A stretch of DNA of 64,000 bases, taken from the NCBI GenBank assembly GCA_963726295.1, contig CAVSBW010000002.1:558001-622000 (forward strand), given 5' to 3'. The stretch is from DASSQJ01 sp963726295 (lineage in GTDB: Bacteria; Actinomycetota; Actinomycetes; Actinomycetales; Dermatophilaceae). A program made the translations under genes and the position numbers. Below, piece after piece: positions 1 through 10,689 of this stretch (position 1 is its first letter; every line of letters begins with the position of its first letter). A model generated the notes under the pieces. That model was not told the origin of the DNA. It did no database searches and was given only the letters and a program-made list of their open reading frames with translations.

Positions 1-726
1 GGGCACGGGGATGCCCCAGTCGATGTCGCGCGTCATCGCCCGCGGCTTGATGTCGTCGAGGATGTTGAGACTGAACTTGATGACGTTGGGCCGCCACGTG
101 CCGGAGGCGTCGCGTCCCTCGAGCCACTCGCGCAGCGCGTCGGCGAGCGCCGGCAGGTCGAGGAAGAAGTGCCGGGTCTGGACGAACTCGGGCGTCTCGC
201 CGTTGATCTTGCTGCGCGGGTTGATGAGGTCCTCGGGCTCGAGCTGGTTGCCGCAGTTGTCGCACTGGTCGCCGCGCGCGTCGGGGTAGTGGCAGATGGG
301 GCACTCGCCCTCGATGAAGCGGTCGGGAAGGGTGCGTCCGGTCGACGGCGAGATGGCCCCGAGCTGGGTGCGCTCGACCATGTAGCCGTTGAGCCAGTTC
401 TGGTGGAACAGCTCCTGGGCCACGGCGTAGTGGTTGGCCGTCGTCGTGCGCGTGTAGAGGTCATAGGTGCAGCCGAGGTCGGCCAGCTCGCCGGCGATGA
501 CGGCGTGGTTGCGGTCGACGAACTCGCGCGGGGTGACCCCCGCTCCGTCGGCCAGCACGAGGATCGGCGTGCCGTGCTCGTCGGAGCCGCTCACCATGAG
601 CACGTCGTGACCCGCCATCCGCATGTACCGGCTGAAGACGTCGGACGGCACGCCGAACCCGGCGATGTGGCCGAGGTGGCGTGGGCCGTTGGCGTACGGC
701 CAGGCGACGGCGGAGAGCACCTTCAT
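1..726 (-). CDS. metG: methionyl-tRNA synthetase, N-terminal 242 residues (runs off left edge)
   Basis: Charges tRNA-Met with methionine in the cytoplasm. The frame is open from the ATG at 726 to the first base of the window. The class I signature WPYANGPRHLGH is at residues 9-20, with HLGH as the HIGH motif. The family's zinc-binding insert shows two CxxC pairs at about C142/C145 and C155/C158. The dipeptide DE in SGSDEHGTP and the later WGIP also fit MetRS. The KMSKS loop and anticodon domain lie outside the window. TAGGAT sits 7 bases before the ATG and there is no Shine-Dalgarno sequence, so the mRNA is probably leaderless. Confidence 0.97.
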   Translation of the reverse strand, partial: MKVLSAVAWPYANGPRHLGHIAGFGVPSDVFSRYMRMAGHDVLMVSGSDEHGTPILVLADGAGVTPREFVDRNHAVIAGELADLGCTYDLYTRTTTANHYAVAQELFHQNWLNGYMVERTQLGAISPSTGRTLPDRFIEGECPICHYPDARGDQCDNCGNQLEPEDLINPRSKINGETPEFVQTRHFFLDLPALADALREWLEGRDASGTWRPNVIKFSLNILDDIKPRAMTRDIDWGIPVP

Positions 727-733
727 GGCCCGA

Positions 734-739
734 ATCCTA
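734..739 (-). promoter_or_regulatory. -10 element of metG, leaderless type
   Basis: TAGGAT on the minus strand lies 7 bases before the metG ATG, which places the transcription start at or next to the start codon. The same arrangement recurs across the window. Confidence 0.5.
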
Positions 740-782
740 GGTGCCGGGCGGGGCCGACCCGCGCGCCCACCGTGGAGAGCGG

Positions 783-1574
783 TCACCTGGTCCATTCGTA
801 CGGGGTGGTCGTGGTGACCTTGACCAGGCCCGAGCGTTCGAGGATCGGCCGCGAGTCCTCGGTGGAGTCGCTGTGCAGGATGGCCTTGCCCAGCGCGAGG
901 GCGGAGCGTGCCCGCACCGCGGTCAGCGCACGGTAGATGCCCCGGCGCCGCCATGCCGGGAGGGTCGCACCGCCCCAGACGCCCGCCACGTCCGTGCCCG
1001 GCACCGGCTCCAGCCGCCCCGAGCTGACCATCTTCCCTTCCGCCTCGGCGACCCAGAGCTCCATCCCGTCGTCGCGTGACAACCGGAAGAGCAGGTCCTC
1101 GGCGCGCCGGGTCGAGATGGGGTCCCCGAAGGCCTCGTCGGCCATCGCGCTCATCTCGCGCACCTCGGCCTCATGGGTCAGCCGTCGCAGGGTCACCTCG
1201 TCGGGCAGCGGCACGTCGACGGCGAGCCCGGCAGCCGGGCCCATCATCACGGACTCGGGCTCCCCGGGCGCGAAGCCGTGGTCGACGAGCGCCTCGTGCA
1301 GCCCCGGGGCCACGTCGTGCCCGCGGGTCTTCCACTCGACGTCGACGACCGTGGGGTCGGTCCGGAAGTGCTCGAGCACCTCGGCCACCCACCTGCGCAC
1401 GGCCGCCGCGTCGGCACCCCCGAGGTCGCGGTAGGAGACGAAGCCCCGGCCCCCGGGAAAGACCGCCATCCGGATCGGCCCGAGGCGGGTCACCGACAGC
1501 GCACCGGGGGTCTCGGCGTCGGTCCGGAGCTGGTCGTCGTACACGCGCAGGAGGGTGTCGCGGTCGTAGTCCAC
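783..1574 (-). CDS. GNAT family N-acetyltransferase
   Basis: A predicted 263-residue acetyl-CoA-dependent acyltransferase of unknown substrate. The C-terminal half has the GNAT core: a beta strand (ELWVAEAEGKMVSSGRLEP), then VAGVWGGATLPAWRRRGIYRAL, in which WRRRGI is the acetyl-CoA pyrophosphate-binding loop (Q/RxxGxG/A type). A terminal AILHSDSTEDSRPILERSGL matches motif B. The N-terminal half is a degenerate GNAT-like region, as in two-domain actinobacterial members. The GTG at 1574, reading MDYDRDTLLRVYDDQLR, was chosen because the open frame further upstream reads like non-coding sequence. It lies downstream of metG on the same strand. Confidence 0.85.
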   Translation of the reverse strand: MDYDRDTLLRVYDDQLRTDAETPGALSVTRLGPIRMAVFPGGRGFVSYRDLGGADAAAVRRWVAEVLEHFRTDPTVVDVEWKTRGHDVAPGLHEALVDHGFAPGEPESVMMGPAAGLAVDVPLPDEVTLRRLTHEAEVREMSAMADEAFGDPISTRRAEDLLFRLSRDDGMELWVAEAEGKMVSSGRLEPVPGTDVAGVWGGATLPAWRRRGIYRALTAVRARSALALGKAILHSDSTEDSRPILERSGLVKVTTTTPYEWTR

Positions 1575-1751
1575 GAAGACAGATGGTGGCGCCTGCGGGG
1601 GGTCGGGGTCCAGCGGGTTGCGGGCCTTCTCGTGCCGTGGCAGGGCAACGTATCGGTCACGCCGGAACCGGCAGGGATACGCTGGCGTCTGAGCGGCGTT
1701 GACCCCTCGGTCGCGACCACGAGGGGTGGTCGCCGCGGTTAGGAGGACGCC

Positions 1752-2354
1752 GTGCTGGCAGCCCTCACCGGGATGGGCCTGTCCGCTGCCGCGGGCCTGA
1801 ACGCCTACATCCCCTTCCTCGTCGTCGCGCTGCTCGCGCGCCTCACCGACGCCGTCGTGCTGCCGGTCGGCTACGAGTGGATGGAGAGCAACTGGGCCAT
1901 CGGCATCGGGCTCGTCCTGCTCCTCACCGAGATCGTCCTCGACAAGGTCCCGGCCGTCGACACCGTCAACGACACGATCCAGACGTTCATCCGGCCCAGC
2001 ATGGGTGGCCTGATCTTCGCGGCCACCACGGCCGCCTCCGAGCTCGACCACTCGACGTGGATGCAGGAGAACCCCTGGGTGTCGGTGGTGCTGGGCGTCA
2101 CCATCTCGGGGCTCGTGCACGCCGGGAAGATGGCCGCGCGCCCGGCGATCAACGCCGTGACCGTCGGGGCCGGAGGCCCGGTCGTCTCCACGGTCGAGGA
2201 CGGTGCCTCGATCGGGTTGTCCTTCCTCGCCATCCTCGCGCCGGTGCTTGCCCTCGTGGCGATGGTGCTCCTCGCGTGGCTGCTCATCTGGATGTGGCTG
2301 CGCGTGCGCCGATGGCGGCGCTCGCGCCGCGACCCCGCGTTCGCGCCATCCTGA
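1752..2354 (+). CDS. DUF4126 family integral membrane protein
   Basis: A 200-residue predicted membrane protein of unknown function. It has about four hydrophobic segments: near residues 1-30, 50-66, 110-130 and 155-185. The pattern GLNAYIPFL near the N terminus followed by the conserved stretch AGKMAARPAINA is typical of DUF4126 proteins. The C terminus is very basic (RVRRWRRSRRDP), so it probably faces the cytoplasm. The start is GTG with a perfect AGGAGG five bases upstream at 1741-1746, one of the few canonical ribosome binding sites here. It diverges from the GNAT gene. Confidence 0.85.
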   Translation: MLAALTGMGLSAAAGLNAYIPFLVVALLARLTDAVVLPVGYEWMESNWAIGIGLVLLLTEIVLDKVPAVDTVNDTIQTFIRPSMGGLIFAATTAASELDHSTWMQENPWVSVVLGVTISGLVHAGKMAARPAINAVTVGAGGPVVSTVEDGASIGLSFLAILAPVLALVAMVLLAWLLIWMWLRVRRWRRSRRDPAFAPS

Positions 2355-2414
2355 CCCGGCCAGGCGCGGGAGTCTCCCAGTGGTCCCCGGCGCCCCCGGG
2401 CCGCCGGGGCGTGG

Positions 2415-3149
2415 TCAGGACCGGCGGACCGTGTCCGGGTCCGGGGCGGGCAGCCGCTCGATCCGCTCCCAGTCGGTGAAGGCCAGGTCGGTGCCGCCCG
2501 GAACGCGCAGCCGAATCAGCTCGGCGCTGCCGTCGGCGGCCACCCACAGCTGCGGGCCGCCGGACCGCCCCAGGAGCCACAGCCGTCGCCCACCGTCCTC
2601 GCGAAGCCTCACCGGGGAGGGGTCCGACTCCAGGGCGAGCACGTCAGCCCGGCCGAACCGGTCGGTGAGCAGGGTGCGCAGCGTCCACGGGGCGACCCTC
2701 GCGGCCTGGCCGGGAGTCAGCGCGAGCCAGCCTGACGTCGCCGCGCGGGCCTTCGCGGGCCCGAGCCCGCGCGACCGCCAGAAGTCGAGGTCCCCGGCGA
2801 GCCAGTGGCGGTCGTCGACGGTGAGGACCTCCGCCAGTCCGGCGCCCTTCTGCTCCACGACGACGTGCTGGTCGGTACCGGCCGCGTCACCGGCCACCTC
2901 GACCTCGACCGGACGCCCGGCCCGGCGCAGCGTCCCGCGCGCGCGACCGGACTCGGCGGCCAGCGCGAAGGTGCGGGTGGCCCGGAAGGCCTCGGCGGTG
3001 CTCGGCAGCTCGACGGCGGCGGACGACGAGGGTGGCGGAGCGCTCGTCGCCGGCCCGGTCGAGGCTGCGGGCACGGGTTCGGTCGAGCTGCACCCGCACA
3101 GGACGAGGACGGCCCCGAGCGCGACCCGCCGCGGCACCACCCACGCCAT
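2415..3149 (-). CDS. predicted lipoprotein of unknown function
   Basis: A 244-residue protein with an N-terminal signal peptide (MAWVVPRR, then a hydrophobic run) ending in the lipobox-like LCGC, so Cys20 would be lipidated and the protein anchored outside the membrane. A Ser/Pro/Ala-rich linker follows, then a folded region resembling LppX/LolA-like actinobacterial lipoproteins (GTLRRAGRPVEVEVAG, HWLAGDLDFW, PDPD near the end). No family could be named with certainty. GGAGGAGG lies just before the ATG and fixes the start. It is downstream of tetR on the same strand but 205 bases away. Confidence 0.75.
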   Translation of the reverse strand: MAWVVPRRVALGAVLVLCGCSSTEPVPAASTGPATSAPPPSSSAAVELPSTAEAFRATRTFALAAESGRARGTLRRAGRPVEVEVAGDAAGTDQHVVVEQKGAGLAEVLTVDDRHWLAGDLDFWRSRGLGPAKARAATSGWLALTPGQAARVAPWTLRTLLTDRFGRADVLALESDPSPVRLREDGGRRLWLLGRSGGPQLWVAADGSAELIRLRVPGGTDLAFTDWERIERLPAPDPDTVRRS

Positions 3150-3354
3150 CGAGCACACCTCCTCCGACGCACACCCTGCCACCGGGCCGGCGCTCACCGG
3201 AACCGCGCGACCATGGCGACCGCACGGCCTCAGGGGCCGGCACGGCGACGTGCCGTGCGTGCGGCGCCGGCGGCTTCCCGGCGCCGTCTCACTCGGAGGC
3301 GGGCACATGGGAACCCATCGGGCGGCACGCGGAGCGACGACCCTCGATGCCGGG

Positions 3355-3990
3355 TCAGGCGGCCGCGTGCAGGGCCCGGACCAGTGCGGGGACCGCGTCC
3401 TCGACGAATCCCCGCCGCTCTCCCTCCGGCATCCGGGCGGCCGTGACGAGCACGCCCTCGAGCGCCGCCACGGCGACTGCCGCCCGGTGGGGGTGGGTTC
3501 CGGCACCCTCGGCGACATCCTCGACCACCCCGAGCATCCCGCGGCGCCACTGGTCGAAGACGGTCATCAGGTCGGGGTCCCGCGCGGCCTCCAGGGCGAG
3601 CTCGGCCTGGGCCCGCACGATCTCGGGGTGCTCGAGCCAGCCGAGGAAGAGGCCGGTGACCGCAGCGGCCACGGCGTCGACCCGGTCCTCGTCAGGACCG
3701 TCGCACACCGCGCCCCCGGTGCGGGGCAGGGCGGCGGCCATGGCGTCGACATCGCGGGCCAGCCGTCCGCCGACGTGCGCGGCGAGGGCCGTGAGCAGCG
3801 CCGACCGGGTGCGCAGGTAGGCCGAGCAGGTCCCCTCGGGCAGTCCGGCCGCCGCGTCGACCGCGCGGTGGGTGAGCCCTCGCAGCCCGGAGGCGGCCAG
3901 CACCTGCACACCGGCGACCAGCAGCTGCGCGCGCCGGCCGGAGGGTGCGCGTGCCGGCCCGGGGTCGGTGGTCGTGATCATCGGGCCCAT
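3355..3990 (-). CDS. TetR family transcriptional regulator
   Basis: A 211-residue DNA-binding repressor. Residues about 18-65 form the TetR helix-turn-helix: RRAQLLVAGVQVLAASGLRG, then HRAVDAAAGLPEGTCSAYLRTRSALL split over recognition and support helices. The C-terminal ligand pocket has no recognisable signature. Two ATG codons (3990 and 3981) are possible starts and neither has a clear ribosome binding site. It faces the 61-residue membrane protein gene at 4068. Two CTAC-N4-GTAG palindromes in the 77-base gap are the obvious operators, so I infer it represses itself and that neighbour. Confidence 0.9.
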   Translation of the reverse strand: MGPMITTTDPGPARAPSGRRAQLLVAGVQVLAASGLRGLTHRAVDAAAGLPEGTCSAYLRTRSALLTALAAHVGGRLARDVDAMAAALPRTGGAVCDGPDEDRVDAVAAAVTGLFLGWLEHPEIVRAQAELALEAARDPDLMTVFDQWRRGMLGVVEDVAEGAGTHPHRAAVAVAALEGVLVTAARMPEGERRGFVEDAVPALVRALHAAA

Positions 3991-4021
3991 TGTGCCGGGA
4001 ACACCCCGGCGCGCCTGTGGG

Positions 4022-4056
4022 TTCTACGGATGTAGAGTTGTACTACAAACGTAGAA
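4022..4056. promoter_or_regulatory. paired TetR-type operators
   Basis: Two copies of CTAC-N4-GTAG, CTACGGATGTAG at 4024-4035 and CTACAAACGTAG at 4043-4054, sit 19 bases apart. The outermost bases also form an inverted pair, TTCTACG at 4022 and CGTAGAA ending at 4056. The site lies between divergent tetR and the gene at 4068. The copies overlap plausible -10 hexamers, so binding would block transcription both ways. Confidence 0.7.
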
Positions 4057-4067
4057 AGGAGCTCACC

Positions 4068-4253
4068 ATGGGCCCCATCACCGGACTGGCCACCATTGCC
4101 ACGACCCTCCTCGTCGCCATGAGCGTTCTCGGCGTCGTCGTCGTCGGCCTCACCCTCGGCGTCGTCCTGCCCACACTCGCGCGGCACCGCGGCGAGCGGC
4201 TGCGCCGGGGCGTCACCGTCCCGGCCTACTACCGAGTGGCGGCCGCTCACTGA
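4068..4253 (+). CDS. small single-pass membrane protein, likely TetR-controlled
   Basis: A 61-residue protein with one long hydrophobic helix (about residues 5-36, from GLATIATTLLVAMSV to GVVLPTL) followed by a basic tail (RHRGERLRRG) and YYRVAAAH at the end. The charge pattern predicts a cytoplasmic C terminus. GAAAGGAG ends 6 bases before the ATG. It is the only gene facing tetR, with two operators in its leader, so it is likely the main target. Small membrane proteins of this kind can be efflux or envelope-stress partners, but nothing here shows which. Confidence 0.65.
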   Translation: MGPITGLATIATTLLVAMSVLGVVVVGLTLGVVLPTLARHRGERLRRGVTVPAYYRVAAAH

Positions 4254-4273
4254 CGCCGGCACCCGAACGGGGC

Positions 4274-4438
4274 TCAGAGGGTGAGGACCTTCCTGGGCTT
4301 GGAGAAGGTCCTGGCCTCGCCCCACCGGTCGAAGGTCAGCGTCCCGCCGGCCTCGTCCGTCGACACCAGCGGGACGAGGTACCTCGTCTCGGTGCCGACC
4401 CAGAACTCGTTGCCCCGGAGGTCCGTGGCGACCCACAC
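4274..4438 (-). CDS. small conserved-looking hypothetical protein
   Basis: About 54 residues, VWVATDLRGNEFWVGTET through DRWGEARTFSKPRKVLTL. The reading has low bias for its strand's shadow composition and looks like a compact beta-rich domain. No family is recognised. The GTG at 4438 has GAGGGTGAG upstream and is my choice; the frame stays open further upstream, so the N terminus could be longer. It is convergent with the small membrane protein gene. Confidence 0.45.
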   Translation of the reverse strand: MWVATDLRGNEFWVGTETRYLVPLVSTDEAGGTLTFDRWGEARTFSKPRKVLTL

Positions 4439-4647
4439 CTGGCGCTCACCCTCGGTCCGTTTCGAGACCGAGCCGCCGATGGTGTCGCGGACGCCCGAGG
4501 GACTCCTGCTCGAGCCGCCCCGTCCGGCGTTTCGGCCATGATCGGTGCGTCCGGACGAGCATCCCGGGTCCCGTCGACCCGACCGTTCCCAGCCGACGTC
4601 CAGGCCGCGCCCAGCGAGCCCCATCCGCAGCCCCTAGCCTGTCGGGC

Positions 4648-5391
4648 ATGCGGCGCCGACACCTCACCGAGTCGTGGCTCGTGCTCGGCGTCTCGCTGGG
4701 GGCCTCGGCCGTCTGGGCCCTGCTGGCCATCGTCGACCGGCTGACCCGGCAGGAGGCGCTCGCGCAGCAGACGGCGGCGATGAACACCTCGGTGACCCCC
4801 GACCGACCGTGGCTCGACCTCACCTACCAGCTCGTCCGCATCGTCCTCCCCCTCGTACCGGTCCTCCTCGCCCTGCACCTGCTGCGCCGGGACGACCCGG
4901 ACGAGCCGCACACGATGGGCTTCGACCTGCGCCGTCCCTGGCAGGACCTGTGGCGTGGCGCCGCCCTCGCGGCCGTCATCGGCATCCCGGGCCTCGGCCT
5001 GTACCTCGTGGCCAAGGAGCTGGGCTTCAACACCACCGTGGCTGCCGCCAACCTCGCGGGTGCGTGGTGGACGGTGCCGGTTCTCGTCCTCGCCGCGGCG
5101 CAGAACGCCGTGCTCGAGGAGGTCATCATGGTCGGCTACCTCTTCCGGCGGTGGGGCGAGGCCGGTTGGGGGACGTGGCGGGTCATCGTGACGAGCGCGC
5201 TCGTCCGCGGCTCGTACCACCTGTACCAGGGCTTCGGGGGCTTCGTCGGCAACGCCGTCATGGGCATCGTGTTCGGCTGGATCTACACCCGCACGAGACG
5301 GGTGATGCCACTCGTGGTGGCGCACACGATCCTCGACGTCGTCGCCTTCGTCGGGTACACCCTGGTCAAGCCACACGTGTCCTGGCTCTGA
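4648..5391 (+). CDS. CPBP family intramembrane metalloprotease
   Basis: A 247-residue membrane protease of the CAAX/Abi (CPBP) family. The family motifs are in order: the glutamate pair in AVLEEVIMVGYLFRR (about residues 155-168), the histidine in SYHLYQGFGGF (about residue 190) and HTILDVVAF (about residue 225), which together form the predicted metal site. There are about seven hydrophobic segments. Members process prenylated peptides or act in bacteriocin immunity; the target here is unknown. TAGCCT is 7 bases before the ATG, with no Shine-Dalgarno sequence, so it is probably leaderless. It is convergent with sdhB. Confidence 0.88.
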   Translation: MRRRHLTESWLVLGVSLGASAVWALLAIVDRLTRQEALAQQTAAMNTSVTPDRPWLDLTYQLVRIVLPLVPVLLALHLLRRDDPDEPHTMGFDLRRPWQDLWRGAALAAVIGIPGLGLYLVAKELGFNTTVAAANLAGAWWTVPVLVLAAAQNAVLEEVIMVGYLFRRWGEAGWGTWRVIVTSALVRGSYHLYQGFGGFVGNAVMGIVFGWIYTRTRRVMPLVVAHTILDVVAFVGYTLVKPHVSWL

Positions 5392-5441
5392 ACGCCACCA
5401 CGCCCGCCCGCACCCGCCCCGGAGGACGGCACCCGCCGCCC

Positions 5442-6182
5442 TCAGGCGTGGCGCAGGGCCGAGCGGAGGTCCTTGTTCAGCGTCGAGATGACGTCCTGCG
5501 GGATCCCCTTCGGGCAGGCCTGCGAGCAGGCGCCGACGTTGGTGCACCCGCCGAAGCCCTCGGCGTCGTGGGTGCCGACCATCGAGAGCACCCGCGAGGC
5601 CCGCTCCGGCTGACCCTGCGGCAGCTCCGAGAGGTGGGTGACCTTGGCGCCCATGAAGAGCATCGCCGAGGCGTTCGGGCAGGCTGCCACACAGGCACCG
5701 CAACCGATGCACTCCGCGGCCATGAAGGCGCGGTCGGCGTTCGGCTTGGGGACGGGGGTGGCGTGGGCGTCGGGTGCGGCCCCGGTGTTCACCGAGATGT
5801 AGCCGCCGGCCTGGATGATCCGGTCGAACGCGCTGCGGTCGACGACGAGGTCCTTGATGACCGGGAAGGCGTTGGCGCGCCACGGCTCGATGGTGATGAC
5901 CTCGCCGTCGGTGAAGCTGCGCATGTGCAGCTGGCACGTGGTGGTGCGCTCGGGGCCGTGGGCCTCGCCGGAGATCATCAGCCCGCACATTCCGCAGATG
6001 CCCTCGCGACAGTCGGAGTCGAACGCCACCGGCTCCTCGCCCGCGGCGTTGAGCTGCTCGTTCAGGACGTCGAGCATCTCGAGGAAGCTCATGTCCGGGC
6101 TGATGTCCTTGACCTTGTAGGTCTTCAGGTCACCGTGGTGGCGGGGGCCGGCCTGCCGCCAGATCCGCAGGGTCAGGTTCAT
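5442..6182 (-). CDS. sdhB: succinate dehydrogenase iron-sulfur subunit
   Basis: A 246-residue subunit of complex II that carries electrons from the flavin to the membrane quinone. All three cluster-binding regions are intact: the [2Fe-2S] ligands in SDCREGICGMCG and the TTTCQLH cysteine, then CIGCGACVAACP and CTNVGACSQACPKGI for the [4Fe-4S] and [3Fe-4S] centres. The length is usual for the family. It is the last gene of sdhCAB, 70 bases after sdhA. Confidence 0.96.
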   Translation of the reverse strand: MNLTLRIWRQAGPRHHGDLKTYKVKDISPDMSFLEMLDVLNEQLNAAGEEPVAFDSDCREGICGMCGLMISGEAHGPERTTTCQLHMRSFTDGEVITIEPWRANAFPVIKDLVVDRSAFDRIIQAGGYISVNTGAAPDAHATPVPKPNADRAFMAAECIGCGACVAACPNASAMLFMGAKVTHLSELPQGQPERASRVLSMVGTHDAEGFGGCTNVGACSQACPKGIPQDVISTLNKDLRSALRHA

Positions 6183-6252
6183 CGGGGTCCTCGCGACGGG
6201 TCGGGGTCCGTGCCGGGCACGGGCCGGAGGGACGTCGACCTCCGGGGGGTGG

Positions 6253-8253
<2,001 letters not shown>

Positions 8254-8266
8254 GTCGGTCAGTGCC

Positions 8267-8971
8267 TCACTTGATCAGGCCGAACTGGATCGCGAGCGGG
8301 GGGATGAGGAAGCCGATGACGATGAGGGCGGCGATGGCGTGGCCCACCACCTTCGCCCGCGTGTAGGCCCTGGCGTCCATCGTCCAGCCGAGGGTCTGCT
8401 GCGCGCTGAAGGCCCCGTGCGAGAGGTGGAAGGCCAGCGCCACCATCGCCAGGACGTAGATCACCGTGTTCCACGGCACCTGGAAGCTGGCCACGAGCAG
8501 CTCGTAGGGGTTCTGGGTGATGTTCACGCCCTGCTCGGACGGGTTCACGGAGAACTTGACGATCGTGAACTGGAGCAGGTGCCAGACGACGAAGAGGAGG
8601 AGGAACACCCCGCCCCAGCGCATCCACGCGGTCCGCATCGCGACCTTGGCGGCGGCGTACTTGGTGCGGCGCGCGGTGCCGGCGCGGCTCCACAGCTGGA
8701 AGGCGGCGTAGGCGTGCCCGACCAGACTGACGACGAGCACGATGCGGATGACCCACAGGAGCCCGCCGTACGGAAGCATCGGCTCGCCGAAGGTGCGCAG
8801 GTGCTCGGCGTAGGTGTTGAAGGCCTCCTCGCCGGCGAGGGCCTTGAGGTTGCCGTACATGTGCAGCAGCACGAAGCCGATGAAGACGATGCCGGTTGAC
8901 GCCATCAGCAGCTTCAGGGCGATGGTCGTTCGCCGCGCCGTCACCGGGCGCGCGGAAGTCGTTGTGGCCAC
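8267..8971 (-). CDS. sdhC: succinate dehydrogenase cytochrome b subunit (b558 type)
   Basis: A 234-residue membrane anchor that binds haem and reduces quinone. There are five hydrophobic segments, with histidines in FVLLHMYGN, GHAYAAFQLW, WHLLQF, FHLSHGAF and VGHAIAA positioned as haem ligands of the di-haem b558 family. No sdhD follows, as expected for this three-subunit type. The GTG at 8971 is preceded by TAGGGT at 6 bases and no ribosome binding site. This is the first gene of the operon. Confidence 0.93.
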   Translation of the reverse strand: MATTTSARPVTARRTTIALKLLMASTGIVFIGFVLLHMYGNLKALAGEEAFNTYAEHLRTFGEPMLPYGGLLWVIRIVLVVSLVGHAYAAFQLWSRAGTARRTKYAAAKVAMRTAWMRWGGVFLLLFVVWHLLQFTIVKFSVNPSEQGVNITQNPYELLVASFQVPWNTVIYVLAMVALAFHLSHGAFSAQQTLGWTMDARAYTRAKVVGHAIAALIVIGFLIPPLAIQFGLIK

Positions 8972-8977
8972 GCTGGC

Positions 8978-8983
8978 ACCCTA
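8978..8983 (-). promoter_or_regulatory. -10 element of sdhCAB
   Basis: TAGGGT on the minus strand is 6 bases before the sdhC GTG, which fits a leaderless transcript. The rest of the 245-base gap up to the MFS gene at 9217 holds no other gene that I can support. Confidence 0.5.
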
Positions 8984-9216
8984 GCCCTCGGTCACGACGG
9001 GATCGAGTGCTGTCGAGGGGTGTGCGGGTGTGACATTGGCCCGGTTACCTCCCGGTACACGGAGTCCCGTCGCGCCCGACGCCGCCCCGCGACCGTCGAC
9101 GTCCGCGCGCCCCGGCAGTACCGTCGACGGAAGCGCCCCGGGGAGGTACGCATGTCGCCCACCAGCCCCGCCGCCGGTCGCGCCCGACCGGCGGTCCCCT
9201 CCCGGCCCGGCGCGCC

Positions 9217-10626
9217 GTGAGCACCACGCCCGCCCCGGAACGCCTCGGTGGTACGGCCGTCCTCACGATCGCCGCGCTCTCGCTGGGCATCTTCACGGTG
9301 GCGAACGACTTCACCGCGCTGTCGGTGGCGGTCCCGCGCATCGAGCAGGACCTCGACACGACGCTCAACCGGGCGCAGTGGGTCGTCAACGGCTACACCG
9401 TCGTGTTCGGCGTCCTCATCGTCACCGCCGGCCGGCTCGCGGACGTCCTCGGCCGCCGCAGGGTGTTCCTCGTCGGGGCCGCTGTCTTCGGCGTGTTCTC
9501 GCTCCTCGGCGGGCTGGCCCCCGACATCAGGCTGCTCATCGCCGCACGCGCGGCGATGGGCGTCGGCGGCGCGATGATGTGGCCGTCGGTCATCGGGATG
9601 ATCTACGGCATCGTCCCGGCCGCCCGCAGCGGTCTCGCGGGCGGCATCGTCATCGGCGTCGCAGGCCTCGGCAACTCGGTCGGGCCGCTGCTCGGCGGCG
9701 CGCTCACCGAGCTCGCGTCGTGGCGCTGGATCTTCTTCGTCAACGTGCCGGTCGCGCTCCTCGCCTCGCTGGTCGTGCACCGCACCGTGCCGGAGAGCCG
9801 GGCCCCGACCCGCGGGCGGATCGACTACCCCGGCATCGCGACGCTGTCCGCGGCCGTCGTCCTCGTCCTCGTGGCCCTCGACCTCGGCAGCGGCTCCGGG
9901 TTCGACTCGGTGGCCGTCGTCACGATGCTCGTGCTCGGCCTCCTGCTCCTGCCCGTTTTCGTGCTCATCCAGCGGCGCCGCGGCGACGACGCGCTCGTGC
10001 CCCGCCGCGTGATGTCGAGCCCGGTGTTCACCGGGGCCGTGCTGTCGGTCGTGTGCATGGGCACGGTGCTCTTCGGCATCCTCCTCTACGTGCCGCAGTA
10101 CCTCGAGAAGGACCTCGGCTGGGGCGCCTTCGCCGCCGGGGCCGCGCTGCTGCCGCTCCAGGCCGTCTTCGCGGCGGTCTCCTTCGCGGCGGGGCCGCTC
10201 TACCACCGGATCGGCGGCCGGGTCGTCGTCGTCGCGGGCGCGGCGTGCATGACGGTCGGGGCGGCGCTCCTCGCCGTCCTGCTCGGACGGGGCTACCCGC
10301 CGCTCGTGCCCGGTCTCGTCGTCACCGGAGTCGGCATCGGGCTGTACTTCTCGGCCATCACGACCACGGCCATCACCGCCGTGGAGCCGGATGACGCCAG
10401 CCTGGCGGGGGGCGTCGTGTACATGGGCAACGTCGCCGGCGGATCGGTCGGGCTGGGCGTCAACACCGCCGTCGTGCTCGCCGCGGGGACGCTGGCCGCC
10501 GGCATCCAGCACGCAATGGTCCTCGACGCCGTCCTGGCCGGTGTCGCCACCGTCGTCGTCGTCGCGCTCGTCACCGAGGGGCGGTCTCCCCGGGACGCGG
10601 CCCAACCCGCCGAGGACGTCGGCTGA
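9217..10626 (+). CDS. MFS transporter, DHA2-like drug exporter
   Basis: A 469-residue proton-driven exporter. Motif A is GRLADVLGRRRVFLVG after the second helix. The antiporter motif C is seen in GNSVGPLLGG, and WRWIFFVNVP is typical of the EmrB/QacA branch. There are about 14 hydrophobic segments, as in DHA2 proteins. The substrate is unknown. The GTG at 9217 has no good ribosome binding site nearby. It diverges from sdhCAB and is convergent with rsmI. Confidence 0.9.
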   Translation: MSTTPAPERLGGTAVLTIAALSLGIFTVANDFTALSVAVPRIEQDLDTTLNRAQWVVNGYTVVFGVLIVTAGRLADVLGRRRVFLVGAAVFGVFSLLGGLAPDIRLLIAARAAMGVGGAMMWPSVIGMIYGIVPAARSGLAGGIVIGVAGLGNSVGPLLGGALTELASWRWIFFVNVPVALLASLVVHRTVPESRAPTRGRIDYPGIATLSAAVVLVLVALDLGSGSGFDSVAVVTMLVLGLLLLPVFVLIQRRRGDDALVPRRVMSSPVFTGAVLSVVCMGTVLFGILLYVPQYLEKDLGWGAFAAGAALLPLQAVFAAVSFAAGPLYHRIGGRVVVVAGAACMTVGAALLAVLLGRGYPPLVPGLVVTGVGIGLYFSAITTTAITAVEPDDASLAGGVVYMGNVAGGSVGLGVNTAVVLAAGTLAAGIQHAMVLDAVLAGVATVVVVALVTEGRSPRDAAQPAEDVG

Positions 10627-10689
10627 GCGCGCCCGGACCGCTCCGCCCAGCTCCGCTCCGCCCCGCCCCGCCGCGCCGGCCGGTGGCGG

